Source: Deltaproteobacteria bacterium (GTDB lineage: Bacteria; Myxococcota_A; Polyangia; Polyangiales; JADJMO01). From it: a stretch of DNA of 64,000 nt. The notes beneath the pieces were generated by a model that saw only the letters and a program-made list of their open reading frames with translations, made no database searches and was not told the origin of the DNA. Made by a program: the position numbers and the translations under genes. This document shows positions 35,594 to 44,261 of this stretch, piece after piece. How positions within the stretch are numbered: the stretch's first letter is position 1; each line of letters starts with the position of its first letter. The stretch spans positions 62,001 through 126,000 of the forward strand of contig JANYDK010000084.1 of the NCBI GenBank assembly GCA_025363655.1. The letters run 5' to 3'.

Positions 35594-37198
35594 GTGGACG
35601 ATGCTCCGGTCTCCGACTGGGCGTCCTTCTTCGGTGACCTCGCGCGTGGCTCGCACACGGCGCGCCCCGACGATCCGGTCGAGTGGCGCATCCACGACAA
35701 GACCCACCTCGAGTTCGCCATCGATTACGCGCTGCGCGCGAAGCAGCACACCTGGGAGGCGTACTTCTTCGTCCCCGAGAGCTTCCGCATCCACGAGGCG
35801 ACGTACTCGAAGAAGGCCATCTACGACGATCTGCAGTCGTACGTGCGCTATGCGGTGCCCGAGGTTCCCTTCCACGAGCTCTCGTCGAAGGCGCGCGGGG
35901 CGCATCTGCGGCGCCTCCACGACATCCTCGGCACCGTGCAGGAGGCGAGCGCGCGGGACGAAGATCGCGCCCTGGCGATGCGCGCGCTCCGCTTTTTCGC
36001 CTGCCTCGTGCGTGCTTCGGGGCTCGCTGCCGTGCGCGAGGTCGAGGCCTCTGCCGCGGCGCGCCCGCTCGATCCGGCCGCGCTCAAGCATCTCACCGGT
36101 TCGTTCCTCGTCTCTTGCGGCGCGGTGATCGCCGCCATTCGACCGATCCTCGACGAGGCTCGCTCGACGACCGCCAGCCTCAGCGACGACATCCGCCGGG
36201 TGGTCGATCTCGCCGACGAGGAGATCTCCCTCGCCATCGAGACGCTCTGCGCCGACATCGCGGTCAAGCTCGAGGCCGATCCGGAGGTCGACGCAGCACT
36301 CCCCGATCTCGCCGAGCGCGTCGCCAAGTACGCCGTCCTCGAAGCCCGCTACCGCGCGCGCAAGCAGTACGACTCGGTCGGCTCGGCGACCGCGACGAAG
36401 CGGGAAATCGAGCACTTCGAGTTTCGTCGCCACGTGCTCAAGCGCTTCACCTCGTCGGTCTTGTGGCTCTCGCTCGAGGTGCGCGAAGGCGTCGCCAAGT
36501 GGGTCACCTATTCGGTCTACGCGCTGGCGGCGATGTTGGCGATGCTCGCGGCCATCCTCGCCGGCGTCCGCGCCAGCAACGTCAGCGACAACTTCTTCCG
36601 CTACGCGGTCATCGTCGTCCTCGCCTACGCGGTCAAAGATCGCCTCAAGGCCTTTCTCCAAGAGGCCTTCTCCAAGTTCGTCTCCAAGCGCTACGCCGAT
36701 CGCCTCTGGACCATTCGCGATCGCGAGCGACGTCGCGACGTCGGCAGCGTCCGTGAACGGGCCGGATTCGTGCCGTTTCGTCGTCTGCCGGCGCCGGTCC
36801 TCGACTTGCGCCGCATCACGCTCGAGCATGCGCTCGAAGAGCACGCGCGTCCCGAGCGCGTGATCTGGCACCGCAAAGACGTCGCCCTCGTCGCGCCCGG
36901 CCCCGAAGGAACGCCGCTCGATTCGCCGATGTTGACGGAGATCTTCCGCCTCAACATCGGCCACTGGCTCTCGCACACCGACGACCCGCGCCGTCGCATC
37001 GTCTTCGCCGATCCGAAGGACGCCAGCGTCTATTCGGCGATGGCGCCGCGCGTCTACAACATCAACGTCATCTATCGGCTCGCCGGCCCGGGCAGCGACG
37101 GGGAGTGGCACCGCATCCGGGTCGTCGTCTCGCGCAAGGGCATCATCCGCATCGAGCCCGTCGCGAACGGCAAGCTCGAGGAACGTTCGCGAGACTGA
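35594..37198 (+). CDS. Large protein with two central membrane helices, unknown function
   Basis: About 534 residues from the GTG at 35594. The frame is open further upstream, with TTG codons at 35504 and 35468 as other starts; none has a clear ribosome site, so the N-terminus is unsettled. The first 300 residues are mainly charged helices, then two hydrophobic segments at about 305-325 and 335-350 form a hairpin, and the last 180 residues are a mixed domain rich in Arg/His (LWTIRDRERRRD, IWHRKDVALV). Topology suggests both large ends in the cytoplasm. No family recognised and no close partner on either side. Confidence 0.8.
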   Translation: MDDAPVSDWASFFGDLARGSHTARPDDPVEWRIHDKTHLEFAIDYALRAKQHTWEAYFFVPESFRIHEATYSKKAIYDDLQSYVRYAVPEVPFHELSSKARGAHLRRLHDILGTVQEASARDEDRALAMRALRFFACLVRASGLAAVREVEASAAARPLDPAALKHLTGSFLVSCGAVIAAIRPILDEARSTTASLSDDIRRVVDLADEEISLAIETLCADIAVKLEADPEVDAALPDLAERVAKYAVLEARYRARKQYDSVGSATATKREIEHFEFRRHVLKRFTSSVLWLSLEVREGVAKWVTYSVYALAAMLAMLAAILAGVRASNVSDNFFRYAVIVVLAYAVKDRLKAFLQEAFSKFVSKRYADRLWTIRDRERRRDVGSVRERAGFVPFRRLPAPVLDLRRITLEHALEEHARPERVIWHRKDVALVAPGPEGTPLDSPMLTEIFRLNIGHWLSHTDDPRRRIVFADPKDASVYSAMAPRVYNINVIYRLAGPGSDGEWHRIRVVVSRKGIIRIEPVANGKLEERSRD

Positions 37199-37332
37199 GC
37201 TGAGGACGAGAGGCTGCGAATCGACGTCTCTCGTTCGCGCGTGCTTCGCCGTTCCTTCGAGATCGCCGCAGTTTCTCGAATCGTTCGTGCATCTCGCTCG
37301 TCGAGCCCGCTCTTTGCTCTCGGCTTCGTTCG

Positions 37333-38139
37333 ATGACGAAGCATGCGCCTCGAAAATTGCTGGCGATGGTCCTCACCATCACGCTGATGATTGCGTTCGC
37401 GCAGTTTGCGGTCGTGCAGACTGCGAGCGCTCGCGTCACGGTGACGTTCCCCTTCGAGGATGCCCGCCTCTTGAAGGACGGCGAGCACGATGGAGGCAAG
37501 GCGATCGTGCCCGACGGCGTCGACCTTTCGCGCGCGCCGCTCATCGTGTTTCTGCACGGGAAAAATGGGCGCGGGCCGAAGAACTCGAGCTTGGCGTACG
37601 TCCGATCGGTCGTCGATCGATTGGTCGCGAGCGGGCGCATCGAGGCGCCGATCGTCGCGTCGCCGAGCCAGACCAAGGACGCGTCGAAGGGGAGTCATCT
37701 CTTCCCCGCGTTCTCGCTCGAGGCCTTCGTCGATGCGACGCAGGCTGCGCTCCCTGCGGGTGTGGTGATCGATCGGCGTCGCGTGATCCTCGTCGGTCAC
37801 AGCGGTGGCGGGTGCAACCTCGAAGGCGGCATCGTCACCGGCGCCGGCGGCACGCTCCATCCCCGCGCGGTCATCGCCATCGACACCTGTCTCGACGGAG
37901 ATTTCGGTCGCGCGTACCACGCGACTGCGGCGCCGTTGCTTGCCTATTGGGAGTCGTTCTGGCGACGTGACGTGCGCGCGTTCGATACCGAGCTCGTCGG
38001 CCTCGCCGCCTACGGACCGCCCATCTTGCGGCGCACGCGTCTGCTCTTCGGCCTCGGCCGCGACCTCGATACGGCGCACGTCGCCATCCTGCCGGCAGCG
38101 CTGGAATACGCGCTGCCGCAGGTGTTGGCGCGGAACTGA
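37333..38139 (+). CDS. Secreted alpha/beta-hydrolase
   Basis: A 268-residue exported hydrolase. A signal peptide ends near TASAR. The fold markers are the oxyanion strand VFLHGKNG, the nucleophile elbow GHSGGG with Ser157, and a C-terminal His249 in DTAHVAI; an Asp near AIDTC could complete the triad. It may be an esterase or lipase; substrate unknown. Its stop lies three bases from the stop of the convergent pckG gene. Confidence 0.85.
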   Translation: MTKHAPRKLLAMVLTITLMIAFAQFAVVQTASARVTVTFPFEDARLLKDGEHDGGKAIVPDGVDLSRAPLIVFLHGKNGRGPKNSSLAYVRSVVDRLVASGRIEAPIVASPSQTKDASKGSHLFPAFSLEAFVDATQAALPAGVVIDRRRVILVGHSGGGCNLEGGIVTGAGGTLHPRAVIAIDTCLDGDFGRAYHATAAPLLAYWESFWRRDVRAFDTELVGLAAYGPPILRRTRLLFGLGRDLDTAHVAILPAALEYALPQVLARN

Positions 38140-38142
38140 CCG

Positions 38143-39978
38143 TTACTCGGCGGTCGCGTATTCTTTGGTGCTGAGGTCGACCTTCGCGGCCTCGATGCGG
38201 GCCAAGAGCAGCTCGCGGTGGAGGCTGAGCGCCTTCGGCAACGTCGGGCCGATCGAGTCGAAGAACTCCTTGAAGCTGGCGAGCTCTTGCTCCCACTCTT
38301 CGAGCTTGATGCTCGCGGCCTCGTCGACTTGTTCGGGGCTGATGTCGAGCTCGCTGAGGTCGAGGTCGCCGGCGCGCGGGACCCAACCGAACAAGGTCTC
38401 CTGACCACCGACGCGAAGACGCGCGCGATCGACCACCCACTTGAGAACACGCATGTTCTCGCCGAAGCCCGGCCAAAGGAACTTGCCGTTCTTGTCCTTG
38501 CGGAACCAGTTGACCATGAAGACCTTCGGCGGCTGGGTCATGCGGCCTTGCATCGACATCCAGTGCGCGAAGTACTCGCCCATGTTGTATCCGCAGAAGG
38601 GAAGCATCGCCATCGGGTCACGACGGACGATGCCGACCTTGCCGGTGGCCGCCGCGGTGGTCTCGCTGCCCATGGTCGCGCCGAAGAAGACGCCGTTCAT
38701 CCAGTTGAAGGCCTGCATGACGAGCGGCACCGTGGTCGCGCGACGACCACCGAAGATGATGGCGCTGATGGGCACGCCCTGCGGGTCGTCGTAGAACTTC
38801 GAGAGCGCAGGGTTGTTGGTCGCCGGCGCGGTGAAGCGCGAGTTCGGGTGGGCGGCCTTCTCGGCGCTCTTCTTGTCCCAAGGGCGACCTTGCCAGTCGA
38901 TGAGCTCGGGCGGCACCGGGCCGTCCTTGCCCTCCCACCAGACGTCGCCATCGGGCGTCTTCGCCACGTTGGTGAAGATGGTGTTCTTGCTGACGGTCTT
39001 GATCGCGTTCGGGTTCGAGTGGTTGCTCGTGCCAGGCGCGACGCCGAAGTAGCCGAATTCGGGGTTGATCGCGTAGAGGCGACCGTCTTCCTGGTTCACG
39101 CGCATCCAGGCGATGTCGTCGCCGACGGTCCAGATTTTCCAACCCTTGAAGCGCTTGGGCGGGATCATCATCGCGAAGTTGGTCTTGCCGCAGGCGCTGG
39201 GGAACGCGGCTGCGACGTAGGTGACTTCGCCCTCGGGGCTCTCGACGCCGAGGATCAGCATGTGCTCCGCGAGCCAGCCTTCCTTCTTGCCGAGGTAGCT
39301 GCCGATGCGGAGCGCGAGGCACTTCTTGCCGAGCAGCACGTTGCCGCCGTACCCGGAGCCGATGCTCCAGATCGTGTTGTCCTGCGGGAAGTGACAGATG
39401 AAGCGGCGCTCGGGGTTGCAGTCGAGCGTGCTGTGCAAGCCGCGGTTGAAGTCGTTCGACTCACCGAGCATCTTCAGCGCGCCGCGGCCCATGCGCGTCA
39501 TGATGCGCATGTTGAGCGCGACGTAGACGCTGTCGGTGACCTCGATGCCGACCTTGCTCATCGGTGAGCCGAGTGGGCCCATCACGTAGGGCACCACGTA
39601 CATCGTGCGGCCCTTCATCGAGCCGTCGAAGAGCGCGGTCAGCTTCGCGTACGCATCCTTCGGAGCCATCCAGTTGTTGGTGGGACCGGCCTCTTCCTTC
39701 GTCGGCGTGCAGATGAAGGTGAGGTTCTCGACGCGCGCCACGTCGTTCGGATTCGAGCGGTGGAGAAAGCACCCGGGCAGCTTCTCGTCGTTGAGCGGCT
39801 CGAGGATGCCCTGCTTGACCGCGAGGGCTTGGAAGCGCTCGTTCTCTTCGTCGGAGCCGTCGCACCAGACGATGTTGTCGGGCTTGGTGAGCTTCGCCAT
39901 CTCCTCGACCCAGTCGAGGACGTGTTGGTTTTTGACGACCATGGGGGGAGCGGGAACCAGCGAGGTGTGTGCGGCCAT
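38143..39978 (-). CDS. pckG: Phosphoenolpyruvate carboxykinase (GTP)
   Basis: A 611-residue cytosolic enzyme that converts oxaloacetate and GTP to PEP, CO2 and GDP, the entry to gluconeogenesis. The GTP-type PEPCK signature FPSACGKTNFAM (Cys263, Lys265) is complete, as are the DDIAWMR and FGGRRATTVPLV segments and the C-terminal WFRKDKNGKFLWPGFGENMRV block. Length is normal for the GTP family. The ATG at 39978 begins the conserved N-terminus; the frame extends upstream without family similarity. A gluconeogenic enzyme suits a predator or scavenger that lives on amino acids and lipids. Confidence 0.97.
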   Translation of the reverse strand: MAAHTSLVPAPPMVVKNQHVLDWVEEMAKLTKPDNIVWCDGSDEENERFQALAVKQGILEPLNDEKLPGCFLHRSNPNDVARVENLTFICTPTKEEAGPTNNWMAPKDAYAKLTALFDGSMKGRTMYVVPYVMGPLGSPMSKVGIEVTDSVYVALNMRIMTRMGRGALKMLGESNDFNRGLHSTLDCNPERRFICHFPQDNTIWSIGSGYGGNVLLGKKCLALRIGSYLGKKEGWLAEHMLILGVESPEGEVTYVAAAFPSACGKTNFAMMIPPKRFKGWKIWTVGDDIAWMRVNQEDGRLYAINPEFGYFGVAPGTSNHSNPNAIKTVSKNTIFTNVAKTPDGDVWWEGKDGPVPPELIDWQGRPWDKKSAEKAAHPNSRFTAPATNNPALSKFYDDPQGVPISAIIFGGRRATTVPLVMQAFNWMNGVFFGATMGSETTAAATGKVGIVRRDPMAMLPFCGYNMGEYFAHWMSMQGRMTQPPKVFMVNWFRKDKNGKFLWPGFGENMRVLKWVVDRARLRVGGQETLFGWVPRAGDLDLSELDISPEQVDEAASIKLEEWEQELASFKEFFDSIGPTLPKALSLHRELLLARIEAAKVDLSTKEYATAE

Positions 39979-40061
39979 GAGGGGCGATGGGTCTAACGCA
40001 GAATCGGTGAGGGCGCACGTCAGCGGGAGGGCAAAATCGGTCGTTTTCGCTGCTTTCCCGC

Positions 40062-40697
40062 TCAATCCCCGAAGAGTAGCCGGCGTAGCGACGTGAAAAA
40101 CCCATCGTCCGCGTTCGTCCTTCCGCTCAGCCCCGCCGCCTTCAGCTCTTCCTCCGACAGCTCCTGATTCGGATCGTCGGTCGGCGGGTGCACGAACGTC
40201 TTCATCTCTCCCCAATCGAACCACACCCCGTGGGGATCGCAGACGTCGACCTGCACCGAAGAGAAGCGCACCGACTCCCGCCGAAACGGCTGCGCGCACA
40301 TCGGGCAGCCGACGCTCGCCTGCAAATCCGTGCGAATCAGCCGCTTGAGGCCCTCGGGTCGAATCGCGAAGGCGATGGCGTCGAGCTCGGCGTCGTTCTT
40401 CTTCGGCAAGCGCGCGAGGTCGTCACGACGGAGGAACGCGCCGCCGCAGTCGGTGCAGAAGGCGAGGGGGATTTCCTTCACGCTCTTCTCACGCAAGGCG
40501 ATCGCGCAACGCGGGCAGTGGAGCGCGTTGGGATTGGAGCCGGGTGCGGTGGCGACGACGATGCGCTCGACGACTTTTTCGATGACGCGCGGGCCCGGCG
40601 TCGAGGTCGCGTTGCAGAAGGCGCAGACCACGGCGCTGTACATCGCGGCCTCGGGGAGGGCGGCGCCGCATTGGGAGCACGGGAGGACGGAGGGCAT
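40062..40697 (-). CDS. Zinc-ribbon (zf-TFIIB-like) protein
   Basis: A 211-residue cytosolic protein with at least three zinc-ribbon-like units: CSQCGAAL...CAFC at the N-terminus, then CPRCAIAL...CTDCGGAFL and CPMCAQPF...CDPHGVWFDWGEM. The last two match the zf-TFIIB type found in many small bacterial proteins of unknown role, where the second pair is followed by a conserved aromatic/Asp patch. It lies 83 bases upstream of pckG on the same strand. Possibly nucleic acid or protein binding; no more can be said. Confidence 0.85.
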   Translation of the reverse strand: MPSVLPCSQCGAALPEAAMYSAVVCAFCNATSTPGPRVIEKVVERIVVATAPGSNPNALHCPRCAIALREKSVKEIPLAFCTDCGGAFLRRDDLARLPKKNDAELDAIAFAIRPEGLKRLIRTDLQASVGCPMCAQPFRRESVRFSSVQVDVCDPHGVWFDWGEMKTFVHPPTDDPNQELSEEELKAAGLSGRTNADDGFFTSLRRLLFGD

Positions 40698-40751
40698 CTC
40701 GAGAGGATAGCGAGAGAGGATGGCCGGAGAGAATCGCGGCGCGGGCAGTGG

Positions 40752-41957
40752 CTATTTCACGACGTCCCAATAGCTCGTGAAGCCCTGTCCTTCGGCCTTG
40801 GTCACGAACAGGTCGGCGCTCATCGTCAGTTGGGTCGTTCGCTGTCCTGGTTTTTGTAGCGGATGCTGCTTTCCCTGATCGAACCAGACGCGGACGAGGA
40901 GGCTGGCGTCGTCGCGGGGCATGGCTTTCACGCTGGCGATGAAGTTGCCGTAGGTGTGGGCGTCGAAGAGGTATTGCTCGACGTTCGACGTGTAGAACGC
41001 GCCGAGCAGAAGACCGCGCGTGCGCATGTCGTCGGCGATGGCGAGGAGCGCGTGCTTGCCGCCGAAGTCGCCGACGATGGGGAGGACGCGGTTCTCGAGG
41101 ACGAGCTGGCGGACGCGCGCGTAGGCCTCGTCGGAGGCGAGGAAGGTGGCGGGTTTTCCGCTCGGATCGAGGGCGCTGAAGGTCTCGGCGAGGGTCGGAT
41201 ACTTTCGACCGCTGTTCTTCATCGTGTAGGCGAGCGCGAGGCCCTTCTCGAAGAATGCCTGGTGAATGCGCGCGAGCTCTTCGTCGTCGGCGGCGGTGTG
41301 CGCGACGTGGAGGCGATCGAGGAGCTTCTTCGTTCGTGCGAGGCTGGCGTCGCGGAGGGCGGGCTCTCCCTTCGCTTCGAGGAAGGCCGCCGAAAGGCCG
41401 AGAAAACCCTTGTATTCGCGCTCGGGCGGGCCGATCGGGAGGGGCGTGCGCGCGAGCAGCGCGGAGAGGAATTCGCTGCGCGTCTTTCCTTCCTCGAAGC
41501 AGGCGCGCAAGAACATGTGCTCGAGGAGGTTGCCGCGGCGGATGTCGACGACGTACGCGACTTTCGGCGCCAGCATCGCCAGGTAACTGAAGTTCTGCTC
41601 GGGACCGACGCCGACGTAGGCGCGTCCGCCGAGGCGCGGAGCACGGAGCGCCGGGGCGACGTCGAGGAGTGACGTCTCGTTGGTGACGTAGTTGTCGCTG
41701 GGAAACTCGCCGGGGCTCTCCGAGAGTCGCGCGAGAAGCGGACCGACCTCTTCGTCGGGGAGAAGCAGCGTTCCGTTCGCGCCGTCGCGCGCATCGGGAG
41801 CCGTCGCGTCGGAGGCCTTGGTTTCGTGAGAATCAGCGATCGCCGCGTCGACGCTGGCAGTCGTCGATGGCGTGCCGTCGGAAGAGCGCGGGCACGCCGT
41901 GGCGAGCGATGCGAGGCTCGCGAGCATGACCAGTCGGACGAAGAAGACAGTGCGCAT
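40752..41957 (-). CDS. Lipoprotein resembling the LIC_10091 family
   Basis: A 401-residue lipoprotein. The signal peptide ends in LATAC (Cys22, then Pro), followed by an Asp/Ala/Thr linker. The folded part starts with SDNYVTNETSLLDV and GRAYVGVGPEQNFSYLA, then VAYVVDIRRGNLLEHMF. This pattern fits the LIC_10091-type family known from Leptospira and others, which seems built on a methyltransferase-like fold but whose role is unproven. I prefer the ATG at 41957, with AAGGTG just upstream, to a GTG two codons earlier. It is divergent from the SGNH hydrolase gene. Confidence 0.82.
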   Translation of the reverse strand: MRTVFFVRLVMLASLASLATACPRSSDGTPSTTASVDAAIADSHETKASDATAPDARDGANGTLLLPDEEVGPLLARLSESPGEFPSDNYVTNETSLLDVAPALRAPRLGGRAYVGVGPEQNFSYLAMLAPKVAYVVDIRRGNLLEHMFLRACFEEGKTRSEFLSALLARTPLPIGPPEREYKGFLGLSAAFLEAKGEPALRDASLARTKKLLDRLHVAHTAADDEELARIHQAFFEKGLALAYTMKNSGRKYPTLAETFSALDPSGKPATFLASDEAYARVRQLVLENRVLPIVGDFGGKHALLAIADDMRTRGLLLGAFYTSNVEQYLFDAHTYGNFIASVKAMPRDDASLLVRVWFDQGKQHPLQKPGQRTTQLTMSADLFVTKAEGQGFTSYWDVVK

Positions 41958-42038
41958 GATCACCTTGCAAATACGCTCGAGCGCAGCCCGTGCATTCCCG
42001 CGGTCACGTCGCGCGTCTTCTTGAGATAGTGTCGATCG

Positions 42039-43337
42039 GTGGCCCCGTCACTCGCACGCGCGGCCGTGGCCTCTTTGGCGATCGCCGGCATTTCGTGCGC
42101 CCGCGACGATCACGCCGCGCGCGTGTCACCGGTGCATCCGGAGCGCGCGTTCGTCGTCTCCGAGACCGACGAAGTCGCCGAGACCGTGAACGAGCCAGAA
42201 TTGGCGCTGCAACCGGCCCGGTTGCACCCGATGGCGCGCATCAGCGGTGGCGTTCCCGCGCACGCCTCGGAGACGTTTCCTGGCTCGTCACCCTCGCTCG
42301 CCAACGACGACGACTATCGGGGCGGCTGGCGTTCGGCGGTCGTTCCCTGGCCCGCTTCGCCGGTGTGGCTGGCCTACGATCTATCGAGCGTCCCCGAGGC
42401 GCATCGTCGTCGCGTCGTCGTCCACTGGTACCACGACCACGGCTTCGCCCATTACGACTCGACGGCGATTCCCGAGCTCGCCTATCACCTCCCGCGCGAC
42501 TACCAATTGCAGGTGAACGCGGCGCCCGGCGGAGGTTCGCCGCCTCCGGATGACGATCCGGGTTGGACGACGGTCACCACGGTGACGGGAAATGCGCTCC
42601 TCTCTCGTCAGCACGTCGTCCCGCTCGACGAGGGCGGGGTTCTCCATCCCTGGATTCGACTCCGCTGCACGGCGCCGTTCGGCACGATGTACAAACAGCA
42701 GTTGGCGATCGGCATGGACGTCTTCGATGCCGGCGAAGGCCTCGACGACGATTGGATCTTCTTCGGTGACTCGATCACCGCGATGACCATCAACCAGCTC
42801 GAAGACGATTGCAAAGCGCCGTGCCCGTTCGGCCAAGGCACCCTCGGGCAGCGCATCCACGCAGAGCGTCCGGCGTACTTCCCCCTCGTCCAAGGTGCCG
42901 GCATCGGCGGCGCCACCACGACCGACGGCGTGCGCATGATCGCCAAGTTTCTCCCGCAATTTCCCGGTCGATTCGTCGCGCTCGCCTTCGGCACCAACGA
43001 CGCGCCGCCGTGCGAGCTCGACCTCGCCGTCTGCACCGAGCGCTTCTTCACCAACATGGAGTCGATGGTGAATTCGGTGCTCGCCGCCGGAAAAATTCCC
43101 GTGGTACCGACCATCCCTTGGGCGCGCCATCACACGTATCGAGCGTGGATCCCCGCCCTCAACCAACGCGTCGCCGAGCTCTACGCGAAGCACCCCGAGA
43201 TCGTCCGCGGTCCCGACTCGTGGACCCTCTTCGAGCAGAACCCGTCGCTCCTCTCGAGGGATGCGCTGCACCCGAGCGTGCGCGGGTTCGTGGCGCTGCG
43301 ACAGGCGTGGGCGACGGTCATGCTCACGCAGTATTAG
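42039..43337 (+). CDS. SGNH/GDSL-family hydrolase lipoprotein
   Basis: A 432-residue secreted hydrolase with a lipoprotein-like signal ending GISC (Cys20). Residues 1-230 form a beta-rich N-terminal region that may bind carbohydrate. The SGNH domain follows: block I FFGDSIT with nucleophile Ser245, block III AFGTND, and block V RDALHPS with Asp408 and His411. Such enzymes remove acyl groups from polysaccharides or lipids. The start is a GTG. Its stop codon overlaps the stop of the convergent SDR gene in a shared TTAG. Confidence 0.85.
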   Translation: MAPSLARAAVASLAIAGISCARDDHAARVSPVHPERAFVVSETDEVAETVNEPELALQPARLHPMARISGGVPAHASETFPGSSPSLANDDDYRGGWRSAVVPWPASPVWLAYDLSSVPEAHRRRVVVHWYHDHGFAHYDSTAIPELAYHLPRDYQLQVNAAPGGGSPPPDDDPGWTTVTTVTGNALLSRQHVVPLDEGGVLHPWIRLRCTAPFGTMYKQQLAIGMDVFDAGEGLDDDWIFFGDSITAMTINQLEDDCKAPCPFGQGTLGQRIHAERPAYFPLVQGAGIGGATTTDGVRMIAKFLPQFPGRFVALAFGTNDAPPCELDLAVCTERFFTNMESMVNSVLAAGKIPVVPTIPWARHHTYRAWIPALNQRVAELYAKHPEIVRGPDSWTLFEQNPSLLSRDALHPSVRGFVALRQAWATVMLTQY

Positions 43338-44209
43338 TTCTCGTCGCTCCACTCCTGCCGGGCCCCGAATTTCTCCAGCTGTTTCCGCATTCGGCCCAAA
43401 ATTCGCCCCCAAATCGCCAAACCCAAATGTGGTGAAAGCCTCTCGGCGTACCACAGCGCCTTCCACCAACGCGGGAGGACGATGATGAACTCGCCCTTCG
43501 CGATCGCCTTCAGGGCCTTGTGCGCGAACTCGTCGACGTCCATCGGCCTCGCGTCGGCCCACATGCCGAGGATTTGCGCCTCGGTCAGTCCGACGAAGTT
43601 CATGCGCCCGAACTTCCCGCCGCTGAGGATCGGCGTGCGAATCGCGCCCGGGCAGAGCACCGAGACGCGGACGCCGTGGCGCGCGCCCTCGATGCGGAGT
43701 GCCTTCGAGAGCCCGACGACGGCGTGCTTGGTCGCGGTGTAGCTCCCCTCGCCGGCAGCGGCGACCAGCCCAGCCATCGACGCAGTGTTGACGATGTGCC
43801 CTGATTTCTGGGCGATCATCAGCGGATAGACGGCTTGGACGCCGTAGGCGACGCCGCGGAGGTTGACGTCGATGACGTCGTCCCAGTCGCGCGGGCGATA
43901 GTTGTCCATCTCGCCGCCGACGCCGATGCCGGCGTTGTTGAAGAGGTAGTCGATTCGGCCCGTGCGCGAGGCGGTCTCCTTCGCCAACTTCTCGAACGCG
44001 GTCAGGCTGCGGACGTCGAGCTCGGCCGCGGTGGCACGGCCACCCTTCGCACGTAGCTCGCTCGCGAGTGCTTCGGCGAGGTCGAGCTGTCTGTCGGCGA
44101 GCACGACCTCACCGCCTTGGCGGACGATCTCGCGCGCGATCGCCGCGCCGATGCCCGAGGCGCCGCCCGTGATGAGGGCGACCTTGGAAGCGAATGGGTT
44201 CCGCGTCAT
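43334..44209 (-). CDS. Short-chain dehydrogenase/reductase (SDR), second copy
   Basis: A 291-residue classical SDR: TGGASGIG at 14-21, NNAGIGVGG in the middle, and the YTATK catalytic site with Tyr157 and Lys161. The C-terminal 60 residues extend beyond the core and are basic and aromatic (PRWWKALWYAERL), perhaps a membrane-associating tail. It is divergent from an aldehyde dehydrogenase gene with 52 bases between starts, so the pair may oxidise an alcohol to an aldehyde and then to an acid; this is inference from context. Confidence 0.92.
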   Translation of the reverse strand: MTRNPFASKVALITGGASGIGAAIAREIVRQGGEVVLADRQLDLAEALASELRAKGGRATAAELDVRSLTAFEKLAKETASRTGRIDYLFNNAGIGVGGEMDNYRPRDWDDVIDVNLRGVAYGVQAVYPLMIAQKSGHIVNTASMAGLVAAAGEGSYTATKHAVVGLSKALRIEGARHGVRVSVLCPGAIRTPILSGGKFGRMNFVGLTEAQILGMWADARPMDVDEFAHKALKAIAKGEFIIVLPRWWKALWYAERLSPHLGLAIWGRILGRMRKQLEKFGARQEWSDEN

Positions 44210-44261
44210 CGCGTCAGCCTACAGAAAGCGCCTGCTCTACGTCTGCTATCCTCCTTTCCCC

